From Augochlora pura (lineage: Eukaryota > Arthropoda > Insecta > Hymenoptera > Halictidae): 64,000 bases of DNA. Within the stretch, counting starts at the first letter, position 1. Each line of letters opens with the position of its first letter. This document shows positions 36,701-47,219 of the stretch, piece after piece. The position numbers were made by a program, and so were the translations under genes. The DNA lies in assembly GCF_028453695.1 (NCBI RefSeq), contig NC_135779.1, positions 9,312,831 through 9,376,830 on the forward strand. Reading direction: 5' to 3'. A model generated the notes under the pieces. The model did not search any database, was not told the origin of the DNA, and worked only from the letters and a program-made list of their open reading frames with translations.

Positions 36701-38848
36701 TTTCCATTTTCTGTTTGACATTAGATCATAGAAGAGCAGTTTGTTAGTCAGGACTCCGTGCAGACTCGGTCAAACAGTTTCTATTCAACAAAATCTCTTG
36801 GGTTTAAAGGTCGCCAAAATACTCTCCCCTAAATTCAGTTAATCGATTGTCCACTTGGATTGTCCTTGAAGTTGCCGATTGTCTTTTTCGTTCTTGTAGT
36901 TCGTTTCGTTTCTCGAGCTTAACGTGTTCACTTTTGCACCGGACTTATTATTCGGAAGTTACAGTGATTGTTGCGAGGATCGCCATCTCAATGTCCTCGA
37001 ATTTGATTGAATGGAAACATGTCTGATTGTTGCTAGAGCTCGTCGACGTGCGACTAACATTGACAATGTTTCATCGTGCTTAATAATTCATTGCTCGACA
37101 GACTATGACCTGCTGGACGAAAGTCGACCTCGCGACGGTCGTCGAGGTCCGAAACGGCCCCGGACTATCCTCACTTCAGCGCAGAGACGACAGTTCAAAG
37201 CCTCGTTCGAGGTGTCCCCGAAACCCTGTCGGAAGGTTCGCGAGGCCCTGGCAAAGGACACTGGTCTCAGTGTTCGCGTGGTGCAGGTCTGGTTTCAGAA
37301 CCAGCGGGCCAAGATGAAGAAGCTGCAGAGGAAAGCAAAGACCGAACCTGGATCGGACAAGGAACCAAAGGAAGAACGCCGACCAGAAAGCCCCCACAGT
37401 GATCACAGTAAGCCATGTTCTTTCTATTTTCTTGCTCCAACAACTTCCTCGACACTTTATCAATCCGAACATCTCCGTTATTTAGTAATTTTCTACAGCT
37501 TCTATTACTTCCTACTCTCTAAGTCCTCTTTTCGTCAATCCAAACATCTTCGTTATTCTTATTTCATTGTTATTTAATAACGTCCTATTGCTTCAATTAT
37601 TCCCCATTTTCTATTTGTAAGTACCCTCCTCGTCAATCGAAACATCTTCATGAAAGAGTGATCTTCACACGTGATTTGATAAAAGCACTTGAATCTTCAA
37701 CATCTTCATCGATTGCATCAATTATTCTCAATATTCTTTAATTGCTGAAACGAGAATAATTTTATTAAACCACGTATCACTGCAATCTGGAGTTAACAAA
37801 AAGTTAATAAACTGCTTCGTGCTTGAATCATTCACCTCGTCTGTCCGTAATCATTCATAGTAGACGGAGGTTGATCTTTTGCTTTGTTCCTAATTTTCTC
37901 GCACTGCACTTACGAATCCGCACATACTATCAGCGAAGACTGGTTAATGGGGCTCTGATAAACATGAAATAGAAACATTTGGTGCAAAATGCCAATCGTT
38001 TGATCTCGTTCGCAGGTCATTATTTGAACGCCATGAACATGCGCGATGGGGAATCGTCTAGCTTCTCCTCAGCCACGCAACCGCTCAACCCCAATAACCC
38101 GTACTCGCCCGACGGTAAGTCTCTTTCTCACCGTAGAAATAATAGAACCGGGTGCATCTCCGAATTGTATTGTTCCTTGATTACCCGTCCTTCGATGACA
38201 GCATTGAAAATCCGGAATAATAGCTCCCTCTTCGATCCAAAGAAAAGTCCGAGCCTCCCAACAGTATAACATCAAAAAGTCCAAGCTTATCTGTAAAGCA
38301 TTTTAGAATCTAAGTAGACTATCTAAGACTAATGAAAGCCGTGACAAGACCTTGAAGACATTTATATCTAAACATCAATTAAAAGTTCCAATTCTTTTAT
38401 TGGTATAATACTGATCAATCTGGAAATAGCTGATCCATTAAGCTTTCTAGATTTCAAGAAAAATGTCTAATCTTGAATGATGTACAATCTCAAGCTCATT
38501 GGATACCCGATTTGAAACAATGATCCGACACGTTGTCAAATTAATGGATCCAGCAGAATCTTGAGAACCCATTGTCAATTTTCAGATACATATCCTGGAC
38601 ATTCGGGAGAGAGTTTCTGCAGTAGTGATTTGTCGCTGGATGGAACGGAAGCTGGCTTCGACATAGGCGAAAACGAGGGCGGTGGCGGCCAAGATGGCGG
38701 CCATCAAGGTGGAGGATCCCACTCCCATCACGGGCCGACATCGCACGAGGCGCCATCCTTGTCGCAGAGTTTGCACGCCGCGATTCACAACCCAATCGAC
38801 AAACTGTTCATGATGCAGAGTAGTTACTTCAGTGGTGACCACGCGTAA
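33608..38848 (+). CDS. Lmx1a: LIM-homeodomain transcription factor, LMX1A/LMX1B class (complete, 5 coding exons)
   Basis: A nuclear transcription factor that binds DNA through its homeodomain and partners through two LIM zinc modules; in animals this class patterns neurons and appendages. Exons: 33608-33731, 35229-35648, 37102-37407, 38016-38114, 38586-38848. All four introns are phase 1 and the joined frame is continuous for 403 aa, close to vertebrate LMX1 proteins (about 380-400). LIM1 spans residues 58-108 (CAGC, HEEC, CAVC, CRSD) and LIM2 about 117-170 (CARC, HVEC, CCVC, CKRD). The homeodomain is about 195-254, with GPKRPRTILTSAQRRQFKAS and VQVWFQNQRAKMKK. The C-terminus NPIDKLFMMQSSYFS resembles the conserved LMX1 end. 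The start is the ATG in exon 1 (MLEFYPPLPG), chosen because its donor phase fits exon 2. Insects can carry two LMX1-like genes, so exact orthology (CG32105 or CG4328 in the fruit fly) is open. Confidence 0.93.
33732..35228 (+). other. LMX1-class intron 1
   Basis: A GT-AG intron of 1.5 kb, AT-rich. No other gene or repeat is recognised. Confidence 0.7.
35229..35648 (+). CDS. Lmx1a: LMX1-class gene, exon 2 (both LIM domains)
   Basis: Acceptor cactttcag. The exon encodes both zinc-binding LIM modules, with all CxxC, H-xx-C and C-terminal C/D ligands present. Donor CCAAG/GTTCGT, phase 1. Confidence 0.95.
35649..37101 (+). other. LMX1-class intron 2
   Basis: 1.45 kb between the LIM and homeodomain exons. 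Only chance ORFs are seen. Confidence 0.7.
37102..37407 (+). CDS. Lmx1a: LMX1-class gene, exon 3 (homeodomain)
   Basis: Acceptor attgctcgacag. It opens with an acidic linker (YDLLDESRPRD), then the complete homeodomain with Gln50 and Asn51 in the recognition helix (WFQNQR), then a Lys/Glu-rich tail. Donor CACA/GTAAGC. Confidence 0.95.
38016..38114 (+). CDS. Lmx1a: LMX1-class gene, exon 4
   Basis: Acceptor ctcgttcgcag, donor GACG/GTAAGT. It encodes HYLNAMNMRDGESSSFSS followed by a Pro/Asn-rich stretch. Phase agrees with both neighbours. Confidence 0.8.
38586..38848 (+). CDS. Lmx1a: LMX1-class gene, exon 5 (C-terminus)
   Basis: Acceptor tcaattttcag. It encodes TYPGHSGESFCSSDLSLDG, a Gly/His-rich stretch and the class-typical NPIDKLFMMQSSYFS end, with TAA at 38846-38848. 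Confidence 0.9.
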
Positions 38849-39585
38849 TCCAAAACCCATTTCCCCCATTGTTTCGTTTCGTTTGGTGTCCCGATCGGTT
38901 CTCCGGCCCCATGACGTAGCTGGTCCCTGCGTCGAACAGCGTGAACCCTCATTTTTCTCGGCGGCATGCTTGGGAATCATGCTTTCAATCTTCTTTCTTC
39001 CTTTCTTTTTCACAGATCTCTAATTTTTCAACTTTTGTCAATGTTCAACTGGTGGGACGATCCATGGTGTTCTATAATTACTACAGATAGCAATATTTTG
39101 ATATTGAAATCAATTTAACGCGTTCGTAAAGTTGAAACTGTGATGCTTTCCTTGTAATTAACGTATTTTCGTTTTAATTTATGTAAAGATCAGCCTATTG
39201 GAGCGGCTTTGAATTAGTGCAGCGGCAGATAATATTGATTTAAATAGACGCATGGAGTCTCTCCACTGGTTGAAAATCAAACTTTTGATTTGTTAGTGCA
39301 GAGAGTATTTTATATTCGTGGAGAGTAATAATTTATTTAACAATTGCTTGATTGTACCGGTGATTGCGGGAATGTTAACGAGACACTTCGTTCAATATTT
39401 TATAGAGAGATAGGGGAACTGCCTGCGTTAATTTATGTAATATTGTTAAGTTGATAGAGTGAAGGTAGAGTAAGCTATAGTAGGATATGTACAAAACGTT
39501 TTCGAATCCATTTCCTTTTAGTTATTCACCAAACCTACCAATTCAAGAGGATTTATTTTCCATATTTTCAATTCAATATCGTTAT

Positions 39586-39702
39586 TAGACTGCGGACAGT
39601 TATGTAACGATAACCAAGCACGTGTTAATTATTTAACATGATCGAGAAAGTCTCAGAGATTGATAATGTACGTACGACAAATATTGAACAATCCGTAGTC
39701 TA
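39586..39702. mobile_element. Family C MITE (117 bp)
   Basis: The left end TAGACTGCGGACAG and the inverted right end TAGACTACGGATT match over about 12 bp. Flanked by TA-rich sequence, no ORF. Confidence 0.5.
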
Positions 39703-40239
39703 ATTATTCTACAAATTTTCGTTTATCAACGGAGTATTATTCCGTTCATTCTGTGATTCGTTCTAATTATTTTCCGTCTCATTATCGCGTGATTCTCGTT
39801 CGTAGAGCAATCATTAATTTCAATGACGGTTTTTCGATATACCAAAGATAGCGAAGACGCGATATAGTGCAAAGAATACCGCGGTTCGATTTACTATTAA
39901 GCGATGTATCCTTCGGTTTACACGTATAAAAAGATAAAAAAAACATATATTTAAGCACCGACGAACGTTCGTACCTTATTTCTGTCCCGAATGATAATCA
40001 TCGACAGAGGATTCGATTGTACAGATCAGAATCCCTTTGTTAAAAATGATTCCTGGGCAAAGAAAAGATATTAAATTAACGTTGGATCGCTGCGAAAGAT
40101 TTCTTCAATTCACATATCAATTGAAAGCAGAAATGATGATTAAGATTCTCCAGGCTTAAGCCTTTCAAAAGGATCGAAAGAAATAAGTGAATTTTAGCAG
40201 ACACAGAATTCTTAATTTTGTTTCAAATTTGCACAGGTG

Positions 40240-40260
40240 AATTTATTTATTTATTTATTT
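40240..40260 (+). repeat. ATTT tandem array (ATTTA pentamers)
   Basis: Five overlapping ATTTA units. If transcribed in the LMX1-class 3' UTR it would resemble an AU-rich instability element; this is inference. Confidence 0.6.
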
Positions 40261-42823
40261 GTGAATTAATCATATGCTGGCAATTGCAATGATTCTTGGT
40301 AATCATAGTATATACAATTCCCATTCTTTTAATTCAAAGGTAAATATATTTAAAAGTTTGCTGCGAAAATTTTTGTTTCTATCTATCTGAAAAATGAAAG
40401 AAATGTTTCGCAACGAACGAGCTGCGAAAGGATCGTTTAGTAAATGTGAGGTAACTGAGAGAAAGGAATTCTACCATGGAGATGGATGAATGAACAATGT
40501 AAATGAAAGTCAGTCCGAAGCACACCCTCGAACGCTAGGAAGATGGATATTCAGGAAACGTTGACGTGTTGAATCGTAGCGTTGCAATCCAATTTACAAA
40601 GGAATAATAGCCCGGCTATGCCCGACGATGCGATTAACTAGAAACTACGAATTAGTGAGAATTACAATACATTATATAAAAAAGAAGACGGTTATATATT
40701 CATTTATTTACCCTAATGTGTCTTGATTTTTGTCGTCTTTAAATTGATCCCGTTTTATTTCGCTGAAAAAAGCTCAAATCAAGTTGATTAAAATTTCGAA
40801 ACAATGTGAAAATTAACATTCAATTTAATTATTTTGAAGATCAATTGCGTACACTGAGGATTCTCATGCACTCATATCATATGCATTCTTATTTTATTTC
40901 GACAATTCTTATTTCAGTTTCGCATGAAAATCCATAGTTTATTCATTAGTAGGAATTTGTTGGTGTTGAAGATGATTATTTACTTACGTTACACAAACGG
41001 TCGAAGTAGAACACGCCGGAATAAGTCAGACGGCGCAGGTAAGAATAGAGAGTTTATTATATCAGAGGTATAATGACAAAAAAAACGTGCTGAAATTCAA
41101 AACATATACACAAAAATGCAGATCCCGTAAGAAACATCGCTTAGAAACGTACAAAATTCGACGACTGATCCTGAATAAGTTTCCCATTCGTCGTAAGTAC
41201 GATCCTCGATATTCGATCCGGAGATTCTGTAGAATTCATCGGGTTTCCTTAAGCATCTAATTGAGACGATCACGATCCATTACTTTCATAGTTCATCGAA
41301 TTTCTTATCATATAATCATGCGTTCCGTTTAAATGAGCCATGTGTTTGACAATAGAACATAGCAGAAACTTGAAAAATAGAAAATCCTTTCGAAGAACGT
41401 TACACACAGCTCTCAATGAGTCTATATTTTCCTACTCAGACAACATGAATCAAACAAACAAGGAATTTCTGTTTTTCAGATTAAGGAACGTTTCGTTAAT
41501 GGGAACAGTGTGGACTTTTATGCGAATTGAATTTCTACGAAAATCGAAGAAAATTCGTGCGTAGTTCGAGCGAGAACGGAAAGATTGACGGCAGAATCCA
41601 CGGAGATGGTTGTGCGATCGTCGAAAACGCAAAAACAGGAAGATGGCTGAGCGATCGTCGACGAGATCGCTACGCTCGATGCACCAATAAATAATCCAAT
41701 CTTAATTATCGTTAGACAATCCTCAACAAACTTACAAATGGAAATACAATTAAAATAGACTTTATATTAAATCACTGAAATCTAATTGATTTGCAAAATT
41801 GGAAACTGTGTTCAAAATGAAAATTGATTGTTATGGATTATAATTGGCTGCATTGGACGTATTTCATCAAGCTCTCTTTATCTTTCCTCTTTGCGCAATG
41901 ATCCGAGCGATATCCCGGCAGTGAAAACACGAAGCACCGATAAATCTCGATTTCATCGTGTACATCGAACTTTGTTTGATTTACCCTGCTTTGCTTTTGC
42001 GACAGCAAGAATCGTTGTACAAGCTTCTTGATAGAAAGTAGGGCATAACAATGTACTACGCGTATTGCTGGCATCTGTTATACACTTACTTCGTCTGATT
42101 CCTGATTTCCCTACGTCCTGGTACACGGTTCCGATGGGAATCAGGCGTTGGAGAATGTCTCTGGACCCTTTGATTCCCAAGATCGTTTTGGAGCTGTTCG
42201 AGTTCTTTTGCTTTTAGTTTTTCTTAGGCGGTGGTTGTTGAGCAATCAGTGTCGACTAGGCTTGGTGTACATCTATCTGAACCAAAGTTCTTTTAATCTT
42301 CGTTAACTTCCATTGTTTAAATTTTTCATCTAAGTTAGGACTGTGGGAACTACTCTTAGTTTCTACCATTGCCTGGTACTACATTTTTCTAGATAAATTT
42401 TCGTAACGAATCTTGTTCATCAATAGAGTCACTCTTAGGAAATGTAGTTCTAATTTAGATTAATTGGAACTGGATCAGCCTCCACTGCCAACTGTGGGGG
42501 GGACGATTCTCTTAATTCTTCTAGCTAAGCTTTAACAATAATCAATTCCTTCTCTAAGTATCTTAAGTCTACAGCTGTCTGTCAACGCCTGTATGTAGTA
42601 CTCGTAAGTACTCGTGTCACCGAGACGAAGGGAAAAGCCCTTTGAACGATTGCGGACATCCAATCCAGACGTTGGAGAACAATTAACGTCCATATACATC
42701 TGCAACTGGTTCAACAATTCAATAGAAATGCATCGCTCATTCCTGTATAAAATCTTCGATCACAGGTTTCAGGTTTATCGATTATATACTTTCTATATAG
42801 CTTTTTCCGCTTTTCTCATTCCA

Positions 42824-42829
42824 TTTATT
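42824..42829 (-). terminator. Candidate polyadenylation signal of transporter A
   Basis: AATAAA on the minus strand about 815 bp past the stop codon. No cDNA evidence. Confidence 0.3.
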
Positions 42830-43556
42830 GAACATCATTGGATATCCAGTGTTGGGCCCGTCTGTTTGCGTTCGTTTAACATCTGTTAGACGATAGCATT
42901 TTCTTTTTAAAATTATTGTACACGAGTGGAGCTGTTTCATAATCATATGCCATTGAGAAATGCCTAGGAAGTTTAAGACGCCAAAATGATGAATCTGGTC
43001 TTTGGTAATTTCCTAAGTTAGAGACCTCGGCATTCTTACACATATTTGGCTCTAATTGACTACAACGCAACAACTAGAAGGCTTCTTTCACTCTAGACTC
43101 TTAATTTCTAAACGTTAAATTCGGCGCCATCGACTAAGGTGATTTCTTAAACTTTGAAGCTTTTATAAAATTGTAGGATCTAGGATATTGAAATTTTATC
43201 TTCAGTAATTTTGTTAGCCTACTCTTCCAGATATCTCTTTTCAGCCCCACTTGTGGACAGTGTTCTAAAGCTTGACGTTTCTTGCCCAACACCGTGCGAC
43301 CCCCCACCTACGTCTTAAAAATCTAAAACAAACGGTCTAAATGTGCTAACAGCGGTGACGGGATCGAAGCGTTTTTCCCGCATGCTCTCTGGCTGCTCGC
43401 GTTTCCTAAAGATCACTCTGCCACGGCATTTACCAGGCACTGTCTATCTAAAGCGCTGCTCTTTAAGCTAAACTGGGAGAAGCTGCAGCCCGCACCCTAC
43501 GCAAACCACGTGTTCCCATCGAGCAACTCTCTCCCACTCTCTTACTCTCCCCCCTT

Positions 43557-43590
43557 TTCTCTCTCTCTCTCTCTCTCTCCCTCTCTTTTC
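43557..43590. repeat. (CT)n microsatellite
   Basis: A CT dinucleotide run just downstream of the stop codon of the minus-strand transporter, probably in its 3' UTR. Confidence 0.85.
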
Positions 43591-43644
43591 TGTTTCATCT
43601 CTTCTTGCTCTCCATGATGGATACCTGCTAATCGTCCTCTTGCT

Positions 43645-43889
43645 TCACTTAAACGAATCGACAATATCGACGATGCTGACGTAGGTGCCAACCACAAGAC
43701 CAACCAGACCGAAAATTATCAGAAAAATGTTCTTCACCACCATCAACCTGCAGGGACCGAACTCTTTCTCTGGCCAGATCGTACAGATCTCGATGATCGC
43801 TGGAAATGCAATGCCCACTGCTGAGAGACATAGAGCACCGAAGAGGGAAATGAAGAGGCCCAGTCTGGGTACTGAGATCGCCAACGAGA
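43645..43889 (-). CDS. Transporter A, last exon
   Basis: Acceptor ccttcccacag. Encodes SLAISVPRLGLFISLFGALC to the C-terminal IVDIVDSFK and stop. 245 bp, the same as in copy B. Confidence 0.93.
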
Positions 43890-46800
43890 CTGTGGGAAGG
43901 AAATAGATTAATATTTGAATGACACGGAAGGTCGTGGATGCTTACAAGTTGACAGAGTTATAATCGTTCGACAGACGTATTCCCAGAAAATTTTTCTTTT
44001 TTTCACTTTGTGATCCAGGTAAGTGTTCCATATAATTTCTACCGGAACGTATCCTTGGAGGGCGTGAGTTATAAAGATGGCGATGGCAAACATTATCTTG
44101 ATACTCTGGGCCATGCTGAAAAGAAAAATTAGTTACTGCATTTATAGTACTACGATTAATAATTAATAGAAGAAATGAATTATAATGGATTGCTTACATT
44201 TGTTCCTGAGGCAGGTTGAAGGTGACGCTAGCACCAGCCTGTGAGCCGTACTTTATATATCCAAAGAACCCCATGAGAATGTAAAGAGCCACTATCACTG
44301 TCATTCCAATATTCAGGACACCACAGTATCCTCCAAAATACTGTGGAGTTTTCATATTATTTTCTAGTGCGATTATCTACAACGGAGAAATTAATCATCG
44401 ATTAGCATAAGGTCCAATTACTCGTTATCGATTTACTTTAATATTTTTTTAGGGATCGAAAATTAGGTGTAATTTTTATTCTATGTTTGGAGGGAGTGGA
44501 TTGAATGATCGACGCTTTGAGGGCCACTGAGGACTATTCTCCAGGCTGAGAACAGCTGGGAAATAATAGCAGGGACTGCACTGTGACGCACTGACAATCT
44601 GGCAACGGCAATCTCAAACTTGCCCATAAGTGGTCAGTTATTTGTTTATTAACGATGCAGCGGCGCCGTTAATCTATTCTAGTCGCAGCCTACTCGCCAC
44701 CGCCGGCAATCACGATCGACGAGATCTAAAGATAGATCAATCGAGATACGCAATTATAATTGAAGACGATACGAACTCCGTGATTCAAAGTTAACTTGCA
44801 TTCATTTTTTGGGATTATTCTTCTTGAATTCCTCAAGCGTTTTAGGAAAACTTTCCTTTCAGTAAAATACTATATTAATAATATTCATGATTCATTTCTA
44901 GATCTATTGTAAGAGAGACTAGATTGTTTCATCTTAGTTGTGTAACTTGCAGAAAAGAAATATTTAAAAAGGATATATTGGAAGCTTATTAATGGTACTA
45001 ATTGACTGAATTAGTATCAGTATAAGATAATTAGTGAATAAAACATACTTAACGATAATTGTTTTGGACAGAAGGGAGGAATATCAAGAATCAATCTTGG
45101 ATACTCACCACACCCACAGCTTCCAACGCGAACAAGGTTGTACCAAAATAAAGGGCAAAGTTCCTCAAGGTACCAAACATCTCCCTCTCGCTAGGAGATG
45201 GAAGGTCCTCGAACATGTAGACTAGGATCATGGCAAGACCGACGAATGTTATCGCATTCGCTAGGGTGGAGAACGGCGCCAGTAGCTTGAGATTCCTTAC
45301 GTAATTGATTAAAATCAACGGTACTAATAAAATGAGCATGTGCGTTTTAACATCCAACGGTTCCCAGTACTGGTCCGCCACCTGCATATATCAACAGAAA
45401 AATGAACAACGTTCAAGTAGATCCATTCGACTGATATGTTTTGATAGAGTCGTTTCATTTTTTATTATTTTTTTTCGATGATCTTATTCTTTTTTTTATT
45501 ATTACATTATTTTGTTTTGACTTCGCACTTTTTCCTCTGCTTTTTGGGGTGATGAAGAGGGTTGTTATCTCTACACCTGTTATTTACCTGCTTTATATTC
45601 GACGCTACAAATACGATATAAACGCAGCATATTCCCAATTGATACGCTACCATGAACCCGTCTACGACTCCTCTGGAAATAATAGCAACTTTCATGTCAC
45701 AATTGATAGAAAACTATGACGCCGCTGTGTGATTGATGATTGTGCGTGCGTGTATGAGAGACAGAGATAGAGAGAAATGGATAGAGACAGGGAGAAAGAA
45801 AGAGAGAGTCGATTTTCTGATGTGGAATAGATTGTTTGAAATTAGCCCATTTTTAGCGATCTTTGATCCAGGTAAAATTATTGCTCTAGCAATTTTCTAA
45901 TTCTGACAAAAATTTTTTTACTTTTAATTTCATTTGTGTAACATTTAAAATTATGCGGAGTTATTTTTATTCACCATTTGTAATAGCAAACATTGTTCCG
46001 TTGTTTGTCTTTGATAAAAGCTGAAAATAGAAACTAAGGCATACAGGACGTAAGTAAAACCGATCAATCATAACTAGATAACTAGACTATGCCCGTTTTA
46101 AGAAAATTACACTAAAACTGCATGACGCTACGTAAACTCATGTAGGTCGAATACTTCAGTGAAATCGAATCTGTTTGACAAACAGGCTATACAGACTATT
46201 ATGCAAATTAAGAAGAAGGGAAATTTCGAAATATTAATTTGTTCTGCATAAATTACTTTCTTCATGATAAGGCGACACGCAAATTTATCTACAAGCACTG
46301 AAAATATTAATTATATGAATTTGTACATTGTTCTTGCTTCTTGTGATTGATCTACTTCAAATTTGCATCCTAGAATTATTTAATAATATTTTCTACATTA
46401 TTATGTAAAAGTTACAATAACAAGACTGCGGACGTTTATGAAAACATTACAATTTGTAATAACAATTACACAAATTATCATTACGTTACAGAATAATAAA
46501 ATTCGCAGTCATTTACCCAATGGGTGACTAGACCGCAGATTTGTATGCAAAACAGAAATTGCTTGACTACATGAAACGAATACAGAATTATTCTTAAATT
46601 TCTAGAATAGCTCCGCTGTATTTGATCTCTACTAATTTTCCACTAGGTTACAGTTCAAGCAATGATAAGCAAGAAGAAAACGAATGTTCTGTGCGTGTCT
46701 CTGTGGACGTGTCAGGTGCGCTTACTTACGGTGCGTAAGGTGCGAACCATCGGAGACACATCGGCCCTTCCTGCAGAGCGTACTTCATGCTCATCGGGTA

Positions 46801-47219
46801 ACTCAAGATAGGAACTCTTAACCGTTTACACAGTTTGTACTGAGCCTTCACCAGTACGTGAAGGCAATAAGCGCATAACACTCCGATAATCACTGTCGCT
46901 ATCACACCAGTCACCAGTCCACTGTTGCAGAACGCGTTCGGCATCGCCAAGATCCCTGTACCGAGGCTCCCTTTCAACAAGTGGATTAACGTTTCCGCAT
47001 TTCTGAAAAAAAACAATTATTTGTATCAATAATCGTCATTAATTTCGTTGATAATACCTCAGTGTACAAAGAGAAAACAAAATAAGAATTTCGATTACTC
47101 ACGAGGTTGGGTTCGGTCTATTTCGATGCTTATGGGGGTCATAGTCTTCTGCGTCTGCAGCCGGCGATATTGGGACTTCCGACGCGTTCAGGTCACTTCC
47201 GGCGATTTCATTGTTAACC
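43645..47219 (-). CDS. Proton-coupled amino acid transporter (SLC36/PAT family), copy A, start exon unresolved
   Basis: A multi-pass membrane symporter that couples amino acid movement to protons, at the plasma membrane or lysosome in this family. Exons from 5': 47219-47103, 47002-46730, 45672-45588, 45381-45109, 44376-44198, 44115-43946, 43889-43645. Every junction is GT-AG with matching phase and gives 446 residues to the stop. Signatures: YDPHKHRNRPNPTSNAETL before HLLKGSLGTGILAMPNAF (first membrane segment), VAYQLGICCVYIVFVASN, FALEAVGV plus IIALENNMKTPQ, GFFGYIKYG, and SVPRLGLFISLFGALCLSA near the end. About 11 hydrophobic segments are expected. The first exon of the frame begins mid-codon, so at least one 5' exon with the ATG is missing (candidates are listed separately). 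Tandem partner of copy B. Confidence 0.9.
43946..44115 (-). CDS. Transporter A, exon MAQSIKIMFA
   Basis: Acceptor tttttcttttcag. Encodes IMAQSIKIMFAIAIFITHAL to FWEYVCRTIITLST. Donor ACTT/GTAAGC, phase 1. Confidence 0.9.
44198..44376 (-). CDS. Transporter A, exon IIALENNMKTPQ
   Basis: Acceptor tctccgttgtag. Encodes IIALENNMKTPQYFGGYCGV then GFFGYIKYGSQAGASVTFNL. Donor CAAAT/GTAAGC, phase 2. In copy B this and the next exon are one. Confidence 0.9.
45109..45381 (-). CDS. Transporter A, central membrane exon
   Basis: Starts VADQYWEPLDVKTHMLILLV and ends GTTLFALEAVGV. 273 bp, phase 0 at both ends. Confidence 0.92.
45588..45672 (-). CDS. Transporter A, 85-bp membrane exon
   Basis: Acceptor gctattatttccag. 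Encodes GVVDGFMVAYQLGICCVYIV and more. Donor CAG/GTAAAT, phase 0. Copy B has the same 85-bp exon. Confidence 0.9.
45743..45812. repeat. Purine-rich GA tract in transporter A intron
   Basis: Imperfect GAGA/GATA repeats within the 1.06-kb intron between the 85-bp exon and its upstream neighbour. Confidence 0.6.
46422..46511. mobile_element. Degenerate family C MITE in a transporter A intron
   Basis: The left end AAGACTGCGGACGT and the inverted right end GACTGCGAATTT delimit about 90 bp. A second family-C-like terminus, TAGACCGCAGATTTGTATGC, starts at about 46531. Confidence 0.4.
46730..47002 (-). CDS. Transporter A, exon with first membrane segments
   Basis: Acceptor ttttttttcag. Contains NAETLIHLLKGSLGTGILAM and ends WFAPYAP. 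273 bp, the same length as the copy B equivalent. Confidence 0.93.
47103..47219 (-). CDS. Transporter A, N-terminal cytoplasmic exon
   Basis: Acceptor tgcgattgcag. One base of a split codon, then VNNEIAGSDLNASEVPISP and YDPHKHRNRPNPT. Donor TC/GTGAGT, phase 2. Confidence 0.82.

Larger units (their letters stand above)
38849..43644 (+). other. 3' region of the LMX1-class gene and convergent intergenic DNA
   Basis: No coding exon is seen. The left part is presumably 3' UTR; an AATAAA lies at 41686-41691. The right part would hold the 3' UTR of the leftmost transporter on the other strand, with a minus-strand AATAAA at 42829-42824. It contains an ATTTA array and a family-C MITE. Confidence 0.45.
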
